DNA from: Nitratiruptor sp. YY08-10
GTDB lineage: Bacteria; Campylobacterota; Campylobacteria; Campylobacterales; Nitratiruptoraceae
NCBI RefSeq assembly: GCF_016629565.1
Contig: NZ_AP023057.1
Span: 1 to 64,000 of the forward strand
Length of the DNA: 64,000 nucleotides
Reading direction: 5' to 3'
Positions 36,941 to 46,878 of the stretch are shown here, piece after piece. The notes beneath the pieces were generated by a model. It searched no databases, was not told where the DNA came from, and saw nothing but the letters and a program-made list of their open reading frames with translations. Each line of letters starts with the position of its first letter. The stretch's first letter is position 1. A program made the position numbers and the translations under genes.

Positions 36941-37576
36941 TTACTCCACTCCCGTTTTAGAATCGATAAAGAGACACTCATCAAGCTCCTCTTTCGTTCC
37001 ATCTTTATCAAACCTGGTGATAACTTGACGATCCTTTTTGATGATTGGCGCGATCAAGATGCCGCTGTCGTCCAATTGATCAAAAATATTTTGAGGCACT
37101 CTTTCAATAGCTGCCGAAAAGAGGATACGATCATAGGGAGCGAACTCTCTCCAGCCAAGCAATCCGTCGGCATAACGAACATGGATATTGGTGATACCAA
37201 GCTCTTTGAAACGCTGTTTTGCTTCACGTACGAGCCTCTCGATTCGCTCTACGGTGAAGACTCTTCGAACAATTTGGCTCAAAATGGCTGCCTGATATCC
37301 GCTGCCGCATCCTATTTCAAGAACGCTGTCCGCTCCAACTGGTTCTAAAAACTGCGTCATTTTTGCAACAGTCAAAGGAGAACTGATCCATTGGTTCCCG
37401 GCAATAGGAAGGGCATCCAGTTTGTATGCATGATGTTTGAAACCAAGGGGTACAAAAAGTTCTCTGCGAACTGAGGCGAAGGCTTCTTTGATGGGAGGCT
37501 CGAGTGGAAAGATCGTATCGATGTTGTCTGCCATTTTTTGGCATTTTTGTAGTTCTATCCGTTCGACAATGTTCAT
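36941..37576 (-). CDS. pcm: Protein-L-isoaspartate O-methyltransferase
   Basis: Pcm methylates isoaspartyl residues that arise in aged or heated proteins, starting their repair. The 211-residue enzyme has the SAM motif SVLEIGCGSGYQAAILSQ, the substrate-site block ISSPLTVAKM near the N-terminal third, and the post-motif RILFSAAIERVP. It overlaps the upstream amidohydrolase gene by 4 bases (ATGA) and lies downstream of nrdB. Repair of this damage is relevant to thermophily. Confidence 0.92.
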   Translation of the reverse strand: MNIVERIELQKCQKMADNIDTIFPLEPPIKEAFASVRRELFVPLGFKHHAYKLDALPIAGNQWISSPLTVAKMTQFLEPVGADSVLEIGCGSGYQAAILSQIVRRVFTVERIERLVREAKQRFKELGITNIHVRYADGLLGWREFAPYDRILFSAAIERVPQNIFDQLDDSGILIAPIIKKDRQVITRFDKDGTKEELDECLFIDSKTGVE

Positions 37577-38280
37577 AATCCGATATCCATATAGCGTCGC
37601 ATTTTTTTGATAGCCGATAACTCTACCGGTTTATTGAGAAGTACTTTTCTATCATCTTTATAAGGAATTCCAAAAGGATCGATGATAGCACTACTTTTTG
37701 CCATGTCTGCATTGGCGCTGTTGCTTGCTATGACAAAACATTGATGCATGAGAGCTAAAGTTTGGGTAAACTGCTCGAAGTGACGTTTTCTAAGTTTTCC
37801 CCACATAGCAGGAACGAGGATGATATCAGCTCCTTTCAGACGTTGCCAAATTTCGATGAAACGCAATTCAAAACAGATAAGCAGTCCAAATTTTTTGCCA
37901 TCAATCTCAAAAAGCTTGATTTGATCCATGCTGCCGGCGCTAAAATAGTCCGTTTCACCTCCAAATTTGAAAAGCTTCACTTTTGGCTGTTCATGAACGA
38001 GCTTTTCTTTATATAAAACTTTAGCGATGTTGTAGAACTTGCCTTGTCGTTTTTCTATTTGGGTGTAGCAGATAATCCGATTTTTGGAAAGTGGAAGAAG
38101 CTCTTCGAGAGCTTTTTGGCTAAACTTGGCAGCCTCTTCAAATCGATCATAGGCAAATCCAGTGAGTACCACCTCAGGGGCGACAACGATGTCGCCGCTT
38201 TTTTGGATCAGTTTTTTGAGGTGTGTGAGATTTTGATCAAAATCTGCCGTTGTTTGACACTGGATTGCACTAAAAATCAT
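37573..38280 (-). CDS. Carbon-nitrogen hydrolase (nitrilase superfamily)
   Basis: This 235-residue cytoplasmic enzyme of the nitrilase superfamily hydrolyses an amide or nitrile C-N bond. The catalytic triad is visible: Glu in [13 protein letters not shown], Lys in [11 protein letters not shown] and Cys in LLICFELRF. It is slightly shorter than most amidases of the family. It overlaps nrdB by 11 bases and pcm by 4, suggesting a co-expressed trio. The substrate is unknown; deaminated glutathione or omega-amides are possible by family. Confidence 0.88.
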   Translation of the reverse strand: MIFSAIQCQTTADFDQNLTHLKKLIQKSGDIVVAPEVVLTGFAYDRFEEAAKFSQKALEELLPLSKNRIICYTQIEKRQGKFYNIAKVLYKEKLVHEQPKVKLFKFGGETDYFSAGSMDQIKLFEIDGKKFGLLICFELRFIEIWQRLKGADIILVPAMWGKLRKRHFEQFTQTLALMHQCFVIASNSANADMAKSSAIIDPFGIPYKDDRKVLLNKPVELSAIKKMRRYMDIGL

Positions 38281-39295
38281 CGAAGTCGAGGCTACCTTTC
38301 GAGTAGTTGGTTACATTGCCTTCAAAAAAGTTTGTTTTTTGATCATTGAATTTTGCAAAATCATCCACCCATTTGATAGGGTGCTCTACATTGTACATCG
38401 GCTCTAGTCCCACTCGTTTGAGCCTGTCGTCTGCAAGATATTTGATGTATTGCTCGATGATTTCATCGGTTAGACCTAAGATTTGACCCTGGGTGATATA
38501 TTTGCCCCAACTGGTTTCTAGATCCACTGCCCCTTCAAACATTTTGTACACATCATCGATGAGCTCTTTTGTAAAGAGTTCCGGCCGCTCTTTTTTGACG
38601 GTATTGATCATGTTTTGGAAAATGAGTAGGTGGGTCACTTCATCTCTTTGGATAAATCGAATCATCTGAGCGCTTCCAAGCATTTTCCCGCTTCGAGCGA
38701 GGGTGTACATGTAAGTGAATCCGCTATAGAAGTAGATACCTTCCAATATCTGGTTTGCAAACATCGCTTTGACGATATTTTCATCACTCGGATTGGCGGC
38801 CAGCTCTTCATAAACGTGTGCAATATAGTCGTTTTTTTGTTTGAGTTGCAGATCTTCTCGCCACAGTTCATAAATCTCATCGGTGTTTTGGCTGATAGAA
38901 TCCACCATCACCGCATAGCTTTGGGAGTGCAATGCCTCTTCAAATGCCTGGCGCACCAGGATGAGGTTGATCTCTGGAGCGGTGATGTAAGGGTTGACGT
39001 TGTCTATAAGGTTATTTGTTTGAAGGCTATCCATGAAAATGAGCTGAGCCAAAACTTTGTCGTATGCCAGTTTTTCTGCATCGGTCAAAAGCTTATAATC
39101 CCTGGCATCCTGGGTCATGTCCACCTCTTTTGGAAACCAGGTGTTGGCAAGCATCATCTCCCACAAATTATACGCCCATTGGTATTTGATTTTATTGAGC
39201 TCAAAAATCCCTGTAGGATCGCCGCCAAAGACTTTCCTATCATTAACGCTTTCGTGTGATTCAGGGTTGTAGATCTTTTTTCGATGATATGTCAT
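38270..39295 (-). CDS. nrdB: Ribonucleotide reductase class Ia beta subunit
   Basis: NrdB holds the di-iron centre and tyrosyl radical that NrdA uses to reduce ribonucleotides. The 341-residue protein has metal ligands in [16 protein letters not shown] and [10 protein letters not shown], and the radical Tyr in HSQSYAV at the canonical position, so it is a standard Tyr-radical enzyme and needs oxygen or activation. The C-terminal DFDDF tail should dock on NrdA. ATG 39295 with AAGGAGCAGAAC is chosen over 39316. It lies 2.8 kb from nrdA, not in the same operon. Confidence 0.96.
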   Translation of the reverse strand: MTYHRKKIYNPESHESVNDRKVFGGDPTGIFELNKIKYQWAYNLWEMMLANTWFPKEVDMTQDARDYKLLTDAEKLAYDKVLAQLIFMDSLQTNNLIDNVNPYITAPEINLILVRQAFEEALHSQSYAVMVDSISQNTDEIYELWREDLQLKQKNDYIAHVYEELAANPSDENIVKAMFANQILEGIYFYSGFTYMYTLARSGKMLGSAQMIRFIQRDEVTHLLIFQNMINTVKKERPELFTKELIDDVYKMFEGAVDLETSWGKYITQGQILGLTDEIIEQYIKYLADDRLKRVGLEPMYNVEHPIKWVDDFAKFNDQKTNFFEGNVTNYSKGSLDFDDF

Positions 39296-39407
39296 GTTCT
39301 GCTCCTTGAGTCCCATTGCAAAACATTTTGAAAATGTTTTACAATATGACTGAATTTAGGAATTAATTATATTGAGTTAGCATTAAAATAAATTTAAGGA
39401 AAAACTT

Positions 39408-39902
39408 ATGAAAGTAGCCACCACGTTTGGGGCATCGAAAGCGGATCGGGATACGTATGAATATGAAGAGGGAATTGCCCTTGGTCGATTTTTGACCAAA
39501 AAAGGATTTATTGTGAAATGTGGCGGATATGGCGGACTTATGGAAGCGGTAAGCAAAGGTGTCTATGAAGCTAATGGTCAATGTATCGGGATAGGTTTGG
39601 AAGCATTCGATCGGTATCGTCCGCCAAATCCGTATCTGTCCAAAAAAATTTTGGCAAAGACTCTGTATGAGAGATTGGAGCTTTTGATTGAGGGAAGCGA
39701 ACTTTTTATAGCCCAAAAAGGGAGTATCGGTACACTCAATGAGATCTTTATGGTTGCTGCCTTGAAATATGGAGGATTGAAACCCGATATTCGGATCGTT
39801 TTACTAGGAAAAGAGTATAAAAAAATGAACTGTTTTGATGAGAATTTTTTAAAGAGTGTAGAGATATACTCTACACTTGAAGAATTTGAAAAGAACTTTT
39901 AA
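39408..39902 (+). CDS. LOG-like Rossmann-fold protein
   Basis: This 164-residue protein resembles the lysine-decarboxylase-like (LOG/TIGR00725) superfamily of nucleotide-binding proteins. Visible motifs are CGGYGGLMEAVSKG and GSIGTLNEIFM. Classical LOG phosphoribohydrolases have PGGxGTxxE in the second motif; here it is KGSIGTLNE, keeping the Glu but losing PGG, so activity may differ. It is a single-gene unit transcribed away from nrdB. The biological role is unknown. Confidence 0.65.
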   Translation: MKVATTFGASKADRDTYEYEEGIALGRFLTKKGFIVKCGGYGGLMEAVSKGVYEANGQCIGIGLEAFDRYRPPNPYLSKKILAKTLYERLELLIEGSELFIAQKGSIGTLNEIFMVAALKYGGLKPDIRIVLLGKEYKKMNCFDENFLKSVEIYSTLEEFEKNF

Positions 39903-39907
39903 AACGT

Positions 39908-40297
39908 TTATCTTTTTAGGCTTTTTACCCACTCTTCCATTGCATTGTTTGCTACCGGATTTGGTGCTTCAAGAAAGCTTATGACAAATTTCTCTCCTAA
40001 GTCCGCAACACCGATGCTTCTTGGACGTACACCCATGACTTCGGGTTTTGGCAGCTCTTTTCCGAAACAAAAGACGATATTCTTTGCTGCTCGAATATTG
40101 GGAGCTATTTCGCCATCTTGAAGGGATGTAGTATGCGCATAGTGATCAAATGTAGCAATATATACTGCTACAGGATGAGTTTCGATCTTCTCTTTGAGAT
40201 AATTTATGATCTCGTCAACACTTTTGTGGACTGTTTCCTCTTTATTGAGTTCCAAAACAAATAAAGGATACTTTTCCATCAATGTTATCTGTTTCAT
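39908..40297 (-). CDS. Conserved protein of unknown function
   Basis: This 129-residue soluble protein was not confidently assigned; it resembles small conserved Campylobacterota proteins of unknown function. It begins MKQITLMEKYPLFVLELNKEE, contains a His-rich central segment (ATFDHYAHTTSLQDGE) and ends with FLEAPNPVANNAMEEWVKSL. The alternating alpha/beta character suggests a compact single domain. It is convergent with the LOG-like gene (5-base gap) and downstream of the SDR gene at 80 bases. AAGGAGCCTC precedes the ATG. Confidence 0.6.
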   Translation of the reverse strand: MKQITLMEKYPLFVLELNKEETVHKSVDEIINYLKEKIETHPVAVYIATFDHYAHTTSLQDGEIAPNIRAAKNIVFCFGKELPKPEVMGVRPRSIGVADLGEKFVISFLEAPNPVANNAMEEWVKSLKR

Positions 40298-40377
40298 GAG
40301 GCTCCTTGGTAAAAATTTTACAAATTATAACTATTTAAAATGAAAATCATTAATAGAGTTTATCTAAGTTGGGTTTA

Positions 40378-41199
40378 TTAAATTTTTTGCAAGATTTGAT
40401 CCAGTAGTGATGTAGGAAGTAATCTTTTTAAGATTGATAAAATGTAAGATGCTTTTGTAATGTGATATCTTGGTTTGGGATGCGGTGTTTGCATAATATC
40501 CACAATGATTTTTGCTGCCTCTTCACTGGTGAGAGTAAATGGAGGATCGTTTGTACCTTGCATTCTTTGGAGTTCCGCTTCATAAGCTTTTTGGTGAGGA
40601 CTCTTTTGCACATCGATATATTCTAAAAATTTTTGAAGAGCGTTGGTGCGAAAATTACTTATAACCGGTCCGGTATTGAGCGTGATGACTTCTATGCCGC
40701 TTTCTTGAAGTTCCAGGCGCAGTGTATCGGTGTAGCCTTCAAGTGCAAATTTGCTTGCATTGTATGCGCCGCGATATTTCAAAGCTACAAGACCCAAAAC
40801 GGAACTATGTTGAATGATTCGTCCATAACCCTGTTTTCGCATAACAGGAATGATTTTTTGTGTTAATGCATGCCAGCCAAAAAGATTGGTTTCAAACTGT
40901 TTTTGTAATGCTTCAAAAGGCAAATCCTCCAAAGCCCCAGGCTGGCCGTAAGCAGCGTTATTAAAGAGAATATCCAGTTGGCCTTCGCTTTTTTTCAAGA
41001 CCTCTTCGATAGCATTGTATATTGATTGAATATCGGTTAGTTCTAAATAGATTGGTTCCAAGCCAAGCGTGGCCAGCTTTTGAAGGTCCTGCTTTTTTCT
41101 TGCAGTTGCAAAAACTTGATAGCCCTCTTTTTTGCATAGTTTTGCAGTCTCCAGTCCTATCCCGCTGCTTGCACCGGTAATAAGTACTACTTTACGCAT
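40378..41199 (-). CDS. Short-chain dehydrogenase/reductase
   Basis: This 273-residue NAD(P)-dependent SDR has the cofactor motif [12 protein letters not shown] (6-17), the structural NNAAYGQPG, the catalytic Ser in HSSVLG and the YNASK catalytic Tyr/Lys. An early Arg (ATARKKQDL) suggests NADP(H). It overlaps msrB by 8 bases, so it is last in the nrdA-macrodomain-msrB-SDR run. The substrate is unknown. Confidence 0.9.
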   Translation of the reverse strand: MRKVVLITGASSGIGLETAKLCKKEGYQVFATARKKQDLQKLATLGLEPIYLELTDIQSIYNAIEEVLKKSEGQLDILFNNAAYGQPGALEDLPFEALQKQFETNLFGWHALTQKIIPVMRKQGYGRIIQHSSVLGLVALKYRGAYNASKFALEGYTDTLRLELQESGIEVITLNTGPVISNFRTNALQKFLEYIDVQKSPHQKAYEAELQRMQGTNDPPFTLTSEEAAKIIVDIMQTPHPKPRYHITKASYILSILKRLLPTSLLDQILQKI

Positions 41200-41563
41200 T
41201 TGGGATGAATTTCAGACAGACTCCGTTGATACAGAAGCGCAAGCCCGTCGGAGGGGGACCATCTTCAAAAACGTGTCCCAGGTGTGCTTTGCATTTGGCA
41301 CAATGCACTTCTGTTCGAATCATTCCGTGACTCGTATCAGTAGATTCTTCTACCACGTCAGGTGCAATGGGTTCATAAAAGCTTGGCCACCCAGTTCCTG
41401 AATCGAACTTTGCTTGTGAGGAAAAAAGAGGCGTCTCGCAACATTTACATAGATAGAACCCTTCTCTTTTTTCGCTGTACAAAGGACTTGTAAAAGCTGG
41501 CTCTGTTCCACGCTCGAACATCACGTGATATTCAAAAGGTGTGAGCTTCTCTTTACACTTCAT
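41192..41563 (-). CDS. msrB: Peptide methionine-R-sulfoxide reductase
   Basis: MsrB repairs oxidised Met (R-sulfoxide) in proteins with thioredoxin. The 123-residue enzyme has the Zn-binding Cys pairs CKCC and CAKC, the substrate block [11 protein letters not shown], and the catalytic Cys in [12 protein letters not shown] second Cys three residues later than usual may be the resolving thiol. The ATG at 41563 overlaps the macrodomain gene by 11 bases; longer upstream frames are not needed for the domain. It lies between a macrodomain protein and an SDR. Confidence 0.93.
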   Translation of the reverse strand: MKCKEKLTPFEYHVMFERGTEPAFTSPLYSEKREGFYLCKCCETPLFSSQAKFDSGTGWPSFYEPIAPDVVEESTDTSHGMIRTEVHCAKCKAHLGHVFEDGPPPTGLRFCINGVCLKFIPNA

Positions 41564-42080
41564 AGTTGATTTCCAACTCTTTTGCCGTTTGGATATATAC
41601 ATTGTAATCGTGTGCGTTATGTAGCACGCATAGAACTTCCATTTCGTAGTAAGCACACTCTTTCAAGAACCAATCAATGGTAGAGAGTGCTATTTGACTC
41701 GCTTTTTCGATGGGATACCCATAAACGCCGGTACTAATAGATGGAAAGGCGATAGAGTATAGTTCATAGCTTCTGGCTATACATAAGGAGTTTTCGTAGC
41801 AGCGATGCAAAATAGAAGCTTCATTATGTGTGCCTCCACGCCAGACAGGACCCGGTGTGTGGATCACCCATTTGGCTGGCAAGTTGTAGCCGTGGGTGAT
41901 TTTTGCCTGCCCTGGATTTGCACCGCCTAACGTTTTGCATTCTTCCAAAAGTTTTGGTCCCGCTGCTCTATGAATCGCTCCATCAACGCCCCCTCCTCCA
42001 AGAAGCGACGGATTGGCGGCATTGACGATAGCATCTACTGTAAGTTTGGTGATATCGCCTTGGATAATTCTTATTGACAC
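41553..42080 (-). CDS. Macrodomain ADP-ribose-binding hydrolase
   Basis: This protein of about 175 residues is a stand-alone macrodomain of the YmdB/MacroD type that removes or binds ADP-ribose, or hydrolyses O-acetyl-ADP-ribose. It has [34 protein letters not shown], the ligand-binding block, and [21 protein letters not shown]. The start is GTG: 42080 has GGAG at good distance, while 42089 is also in frame. It overlaps nrdA by 10 bases and msrB by 11, an unusually tight nucleotide- and redox-linked set. Confidence 0.9.
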   Translation of the reverse strand: MSIRIIQGDITKLTVDAIVNAANPSLLGGGGVDGAIHRAAGPKLLEECKTLGGANPGQAKITHGYNLPAKWVIHTPGPVWRGGTHNEASILHRCYENSLCIARSYELYSIAFPSISTGVYGYPIEKASQIALSTIDWFLKECAYYEMEVLCVLHNAHDYNVYIQTAKELEINYEV

Positions 42081-44440
42081 CCTAAGCACTCCATACTTCT
42101 ATCAGCTACATCTTGTACAACTTCTGGAGATTGGCTTCTTAGATAGTAGGTCGATTTGAGTCCAAGTTTCCAAGCGAGGGTATAAATCTCATGCAAATAT
42201 TTTCCGCTTGCTCTATCGAGCCGGATAAAGATATTAACGCTCTGGCCCTGATCAATCCATTTTTGTCGAACAGCTGCCGCTTTGATGAGCAGGCGTTGAT
42301 CAAGGTCGTATGCCGGGGTATAGTATTGCCATGTATCAGGGCTGAGGTTTGGCACGACAACGGGAATGAGCCCAGAGAGGTTCTCTTCAAACCATTTTCT
42401 TTTATAGACCGGCTCGATTGTCTGTGTTGTACCAGTAAGAATGGAGATGGAACTTGTAGGTGCGATAGCCATTAAATAGCCGTTTCGCATTCCGTCTCGT
42501 TTTACTTTTTCTCTGAGTTCATTCCAATCATAGATATATCCGAAAAGTCCTCCCCGATCGGGAGTCAGTTTTTTTGCCTCTTTGTTGGCTGTATCGATAG
42601 GAAGGATGCCTTTTGCCCATTTGGAGTTTTCAAAAAGTGGATAGACTCCTTTTTCTACTGCCAGATTGGAAGAGGATCGAATGGCATTGTAACTAATCAT
42701 CTCCATAATCTCATCGATCTTTTTGAAGTGCTCATCGCTTCCCCACTCAATTTTGTGCTCAGCCAACATCTGCGCTTCGCCCATGACACCTAGGCCAATG
42801 GATCGTGTTTGAAGATTTGTTTTTTTCACTTTTTCCAAAGGGTAGAAGTTCAAATCAATCACGTTATCAAGCATTCGAATGGCGATAGGAACAACTCGTT
42901 CGATATCCTCTTTCGTGTTGACTTTGCTGAGGTTCACGCTGGCGAGATTACAAACGGCGGTCAGCCCGTCAACTTTCTCTTTTTCGACGATAAAAACCTT
43001 TTTCCCGTTGATCGAATCGATACTTGAAATCTTTTTCGCTTTTTTTACGATACCCGTATCAATGCGGATCTCATCCTCTTCATCGTAATATTCTATGCTG
43101 CCATCTTCATATTTGATCTTGACTTTGTAGTAGTTCGGTTCTGTATTTTGAAAGATTTCCGTACAGAGATTCGAGCTTCTAATAATTCCTGCATGGTCGT
43201 TTGGATTGCATTTGTTGGCGTTGTCCTTGAAACAAAGAAACGGACTTCCCGTCTCAAAGTAGCTTCTTAGAATCAGTTTCCAAAGCTCTTTTGCCCGTAC
43301 CTGCTCTTTGAGGATATCGTCTCTTTTTTCATATTCCAAATAGCGCTTTTCGAACTCTTCTCCCCACACTTCTGTAAGATCACTTGTCTCATATGGATCA
43401 AACAGTGTCCAGATACCATCTTCAGCAACCCGTTTCATAAACAGATCATTGATCCAAAGGGCAGGAAAGAGATCATGGGCACGTCTGCGCTCCTCGCCGC
43501 TATTTTTTTTGAGATCGATAAAATCTTTGATATCCATATGCCACGGTTCGATATAAACAGCGATCGCCCCTTTCCGGGTACCCAATTGATCAACGGCTAT
43601 AGCGATATCGTTTGTGATTTTCAAAAAGGGAACGATCCCGCCGGCTGCATGTTTGTGTCCGTCGATGTAGCTTCCCATCGCTCTGACTCTGCTCCAGTCC
43701 CAGCCTATACCGCCGCCATATTTGCTCAGTAGCGCCATCTCTTTGTAGCTGTCAAAAATCCCTTCGATATTGTCCGGTGTTGAGCCGATATAGCAGGAGC
43801 TGAGCTGATGGCGAGTGGTTCTGGCATTGGAAAGAGTCGGTGTGGCGACCATGACTTCAAACTTGCTGATCACATCGTAAAACCGTTTTGCCCAGCTTTG
43901 GCAATCGAGTTCATTTTGGGCCAAAAACATAGCAACTGCCATAAAAAGCTGTTGGGGAAGTTCTATTGGATGATTGTTCCTGTCTTTGAGAAGATATCTG
44001 TCATAAAGGGTTCTGATACCAAGATAAGTGAACTGCAGGTCTCTTTCAGGCTTGATATAGTCATTGAGGTCATCAAGATCATATTTTTCTTTGAGACCCG
44101 GGATGATTCTTCCCTCTTTCTCGCCCTTTTCGAAATATTCTCTTAAGTGTTTATACCCTGTGAACCCACTTACTTTGTGATAGAGATCATACAAAAAGAG
44201 CCTGGCTGCTACAAAACTCCAGTTGGGTCTATCTACATCGATTTTGTCGACCGCCGTTCGGATGAGAGTCTGCTGGATCTCTTCTGTGGTGATACCGTCT
44301 CGAAACTGGATTTTTGCATCAACTTCCAGTTCACTTTGGCTTACCCCTTCCAGTCCTTCACAGGCAGCCTTGGTATATTTTTGGATTTTTGTGATATCGA
44401 GGGGTTCTACTCGACCATTTCTTTTGACGACGCGGATCAT
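42071..44440 (-). CDS. nrdA: Ribonucleotide reductase class Ia alpha subunit
   Basis: NrdA converts ribonucleoside diphosphates to deoxy forms with the NrdB radical. The 789-residue protein starts with an ATP-cone ([16 protein letters not shown]), followed by the ten-stranded barrel with active-site Cys in [14 protein letters not shown] and VCNLASVNL, the radical-transfer Tyr region near the C-terminus, and a closing CLGC pair that re-reduces the active site. ATP-cone presence suggests allosteric activity control. It overlaps purB by 1 base, as in other Campylobacterota purB-nrdA pairs. Confidence 0.97.
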   Translation of the reverse strand: MIRVVKRNGRVEPLDITKIQKYTKAACEGLEGVSQSELEVDAKIQFRDGITTEEIQQTLIRTAVDKIDVDRPNWSFVAARLFLYDLYHKVSGFTGYKHLREYFEKGEKEGRIIPGLKEKYDLDDLNDYIKPERDLQFTYLGIRTLYDRYLLKDRNNHPIELPQQLFMAVAMFLAQNELDCQSWAKRFYDVISKFEVMVATPTLSNARTTRHQLSSCYIGSTPDNIEGIFDSYKEMALLSKYGGGIGWDWSRVRAMGSYIDGHKHAAGGIVPFLKITNDIAIAVDQLGTRKGAIAVYIEPWHMDIKDFIDLKKNSGEERRRAHDLFPALWINDLFMKRVAEDGIWTLFDPYETSDLTEVWGEEFEKRYLEYEKRDDILKEQVRAKELWKLILRSYFETGSPFLCFKDNANKCNPNDHAGIIRSSNLCTEIFQNTEPNYYKVKIKYEDGSIEYYDEEDEIRIDTGIVKKAKKISSIDSINGKKVFIVEKEKVDGLTAVCNLASVNLSKVNTKEDIERVVPIAIRMLDNVIDLNFYPLEKVKKTNLQTRSIGLGVMGEAQMLAEHKIEWGSDEHFKKIDEIMEMISYNAIRSSSNLAVEKGVYPLFENSKWAKGILPIDTANKEAKKLTPDRGGLFGYIYDWNELREKVKRDGMRNGYLMAIAPTSSISILTGTTQTIEPVYKRKWFEENLSGLIPVVVPNLSPDTWQYYTPAYDLDQRLLIKAAAVRQKWIDQGQSVNIFIRLDRASGKYLHEIYTLAWKLGLKSTYYLRSQSPEVVQDVADRSMECLGCQ

Positions 44441-45777
44441 TAACCCTCCTCTGTAAAAACTCGTGCAAAGATTCTATCCACGTTTTTTGTATAGTAGCTA
44501 TAATCAAAAAAGCTTCGTATCTCCTCTTCGCTAATTTTTTGGGTCAACTCTTTGTCTTCCAAAAGGTACTGTAAAAAGAGGCTCTCTCCCCGTTCATTGA
44601 TTGGTGCATGCCCCTCTTGGATCTGCTCCCATACTTTCATGGCATTTCTTTGCACGATTTTGTATGCATCCTCTCGTGTTACACCTCGTTTGGTAAGTTC
44701 AAGCAGTACTCTTTGGCTAAAGACAAGTCCACCTGTTAGATTGAGATTTTTCATCATATTTTTTGGATAGACCACAAGATTGGCAATAACGTTATTGAGT
44801 CGATGCAAGGCAAAATCGAGGGTGATAAACCCATCTGGTAGAATGAAGCGTTCTACTGAAGAGTGGCTGATATCTCGCTCATGCCAAAGGGCCACATTCT
44901 CAAGTGCCGGGATTGCCATAGAGCGGATTTGACGTGCAAGACCTGTGAGGTTTTCACTCAAAACCGGATTTCGTTTGTGTGGCATTGCTGAGCTTCCCTT
45001 TTGCCCCTTACTGAAATATTCCTCTGCTTCATACACTTCTGTTCTTTGGAAATGTCGAATATTGACAGCAATCTTTTCGATAGTGGAAGCGACCAGTGCC
45101 ATTGTGGTAAAGAGTCTAGCGTATCTGTCTCGTTGAACTACTTGATTGGAGACAGGTGCCGGCTTCAGACCTAACTCTTCACACACATACTCTTCAAGTT
45201 CCATTGGTGCATGGGCAAAGTTCCCCATGGCCCCGCTTACTTTTCCAACACTTATCACTTCTAAAGTCTCTTCGAGGTTTTTGAGATGTCTTGCAAATTC
45301 GTCATACCAGATCGCCAAAACGAGCCCAAAAGTGATAGGCTCTCCATGGATTCCATGGCTTCGTCCCACCATTAGTGTCATTTTATGCTCAAAGGCTCTT
45401 TTTTTGATAGACTCCATCACCATCTTCACATCTTCGATAATAAGCTTCAATGAGTCTCGCATCTGAAGAGCCACTGCTGTGTCAATCGTATCAGAACTTG
45501 TCATTCCGTAATGTACCCAGCGCGACTCTGGTCCCAAAGACTCTGCTACGCTTGTTAAAAATGCAATGACATCATGTTTTGTCTCTTTTTCAATCTCATC
45601 GATTCTTTTGACATCAAACTTTGCATTTTTTAAAATCTTTTCCATATCCTCTTTTGGAATGAGTCCCAGTCGGTTCCATGCTTTGACAGCAGCAAGCTCC
45701 ACATCGAGCCACGTCTGATATTTCGCCTGTTGCGTCCACTTCTCAGCCATCTCTTTTCGCGCATATCTCTCTACCAT
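44440..45777 (-). CDS. purB: Adenylosuccinate lyase
   Basis: PurB cleaves SAICAR and adenylosuccinate in purine synthesis. The 445-residue protein belongs to the fumarase/aspartase superfamily, with the signature GQKGSSAMPHKRNPV (flexible loop and catalytic Ser) and RSHGIHGEP with a catalytic His. ATG 45777 has AAGGA at the right distance; ATG 45783 lies too close. It is the first gene of the purB-nrdA-macrodomain-msrB-SDR run. Confidence 0.96.
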   Translation of the reverse strand: MVERYARKEMAEKWTQQAKYQTWLDVELAAVKAWNRLGLIPKEDMEKILKNAKFDVKRIDEIEKETKHDVIAFLTSVAESLGPESRWVHYGMTSSDTIDTAVALQMRDSLKLIIEDVKMVMESIKKRAFEHKMTLMVGRSHGIHGEPITFGLVLAIWYDEFARHLKNLEETLEVISVGKVSGAMGNFAHAPMELEEYVCEELGLKPAPVSNQVVQRDRYARLFTTMALVASTIEKIAVNIRHFQRTEVYEAEEYFSKGQKGSSAMPHKRNPVLSENLTGLARQIRSMAIPALENVALWHERDISHSSVERFILPDGFITLDFALHRLNNVIANLVVYPKNMMKNLNLTGGLVFSQRVLLELTKRGVTREDAYKIVQRNAMKVWEQIQEGHAPINERGESLFLQYLLEDKELTQKISEEEIRSFFDYSYYTKNVDRIFARVFTEEG

Positions 45778-45863
45778 TGCCATCCTTTTTCATGAAAAAA
45801 GCTTCTTTAAATTTATTATAATGCTATCAAAATAAAACTTCTGAAATGATTAAAAGGAAAAGC

Positions 45864-46766
45864 TTGCCGTTTATTCGAAAAATAATAAAAACTAATAAAC
45901 CAATCAAACTTTTCCTTCTGCTGATGCGTTCATTCAATATTTCACAATCACAAGCCCAAAAAATGATCGATACGAGAAAAATCTATCAAAATGGAAAACT
46001 CATAACGGATAAATCGGCAGTCGTAGAGGGAGAGTTGGAGGTTGTCGTATTTGAGCCTGTCACGAAGGGATTGGAGCCGATATTTGAAACAAAAGATTTT
46101 GTACTTTATGACAAGCCAAGCGGGATAATGGTGCATCCAAGAAATAGAAATACACACTATACATTGATCGATGAGATTCGCTATCGATACGGTCCTCAAG
46201 CAAATATTGTCCATAGAATAGACAAAGAGACGAGTGGTCTTGTGCTTGCCAGTACAAACAAGGAAGCAGAAAAAGCACTTAAGCAGATGTTTGAACATAA
46301 GCAGATCCAAAAACGTTATTTGGCATTGGTGCGAGGAAATATCGAAAAGCAACTTGTGATCGAAGAGCCAATTGCGCTCAACAGAGACTATTCGAAAATC
46401 AAACTCAAAGTGAAAATTGATCCAAATGGCAAATATGCCAAAACTATCATCAATCCTTTGAAACAGTTTGGCTCGTTTACTCTCGTGGAGGCGATACCGA
46501 TTACCGGGAGGCAGCATCAAATCCGCATCCATTTGTTTCACGTGAAACATCCAATACTGGGTGATCCGATATATGGCCCTACTACTGAAGATTCCATACG
46601 GTATTTAGATGGGCTGATGGATGAGCGAGAACGCGTTGTCGCAACAGGTGCGAAAAGATTGATGCTACATGCGCATACAGTAGAATTTACCTACAAGGAT
46701 ACACAATATAAAATTGTCTCAAATAGAGATTTTTTACAAGAGTATTTAACCAGTTTGACTAAATAA
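45864..46766 (+). CDS. RluA/RluD-family rRNA pseudouridine synthase
   Basis: This protein of about 300 residues isomerises uridine in large-subunit rRNA. It has an S4-like N-terminal segment (SQSQAQKMIDTRKIYQNGK), the catalytic HRIDKETSG with its Asp, and ITGRQHQIRIHL. The TTG at 45864 has AAAAGGAAAAG in front and gives an N-terminus LPFIRKIIKTNKPIK that fits relatives; an ATG at 45846 is in frame but lacks a ribosome site. The exact target position is not clear. A perfect parS palindrome lies within this gene, in the codons for LFHVKH. Confidence 0.9.
   Translation: MPFIRKIIKTNKPIKLFLLLMRSFNISQSQAQKMIDTRKIYQNGKLITDKSAVVEGELEVVVFEPVTKGLEPIFETKDFVLYDKPSGIMVHPRNRNTHYTLIDEIRYRYGPQANIVHRIDKETSGLVLASTNKEAEKALKQMFEHKQIQKRYLALVRGNIEKQLVIEEPIALNRDYSKIKLKVKIDPNGKYAKTIINPLKQFGSFTLVEAIPITGRQHQIRIHLFHVKHPILGDPIYGPTTEDSIRYLDGLMDERERVVATGAKRLMLHAHTVEFTYKDTQYKIVSNRDFLQEYLTSLTK
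46534..46549. other. parS centromere site 1 (perfect)
   Basis: TGTTTCACGTGAAACA is an exact 16-base match to the widely conserved ParB-binding parS palindrome, here inside the pseudouridine synthase gene and about 46 kb from dnaA, as expected for origin-proximal centromeres. ParB binding spreads from such sites to segregate the origin and load SMC. Confidence 0.85.
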
Positions 46767-46878
46767 ATTCAACAAAAGAACAAATTCTGGACACTTCTCA
46801 AGAGCTAAAAATTACAAACGCTAAAGCGTCCTTATGGGTTACGTGAATTTTTTAACGCTTTTGTTTTGTTATATTGTC

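Noticed and set aside
36536-37348. Long plus-strand open frame (270 codons) opposite the ferredoxin-thioredoxin reductase and pcm genes
   Set aside because: It lies antisense to two well-supported genes, has no ribosome site, and its product shows no family pattern.
46767-46878. Possible small RNA in the gap after the pseudouridine synthase gene
   Set aside because: Only a 4-bp stem (ACGC/GCGT) and a T run are visible; no promoter or extended structure supports an RNA gene.
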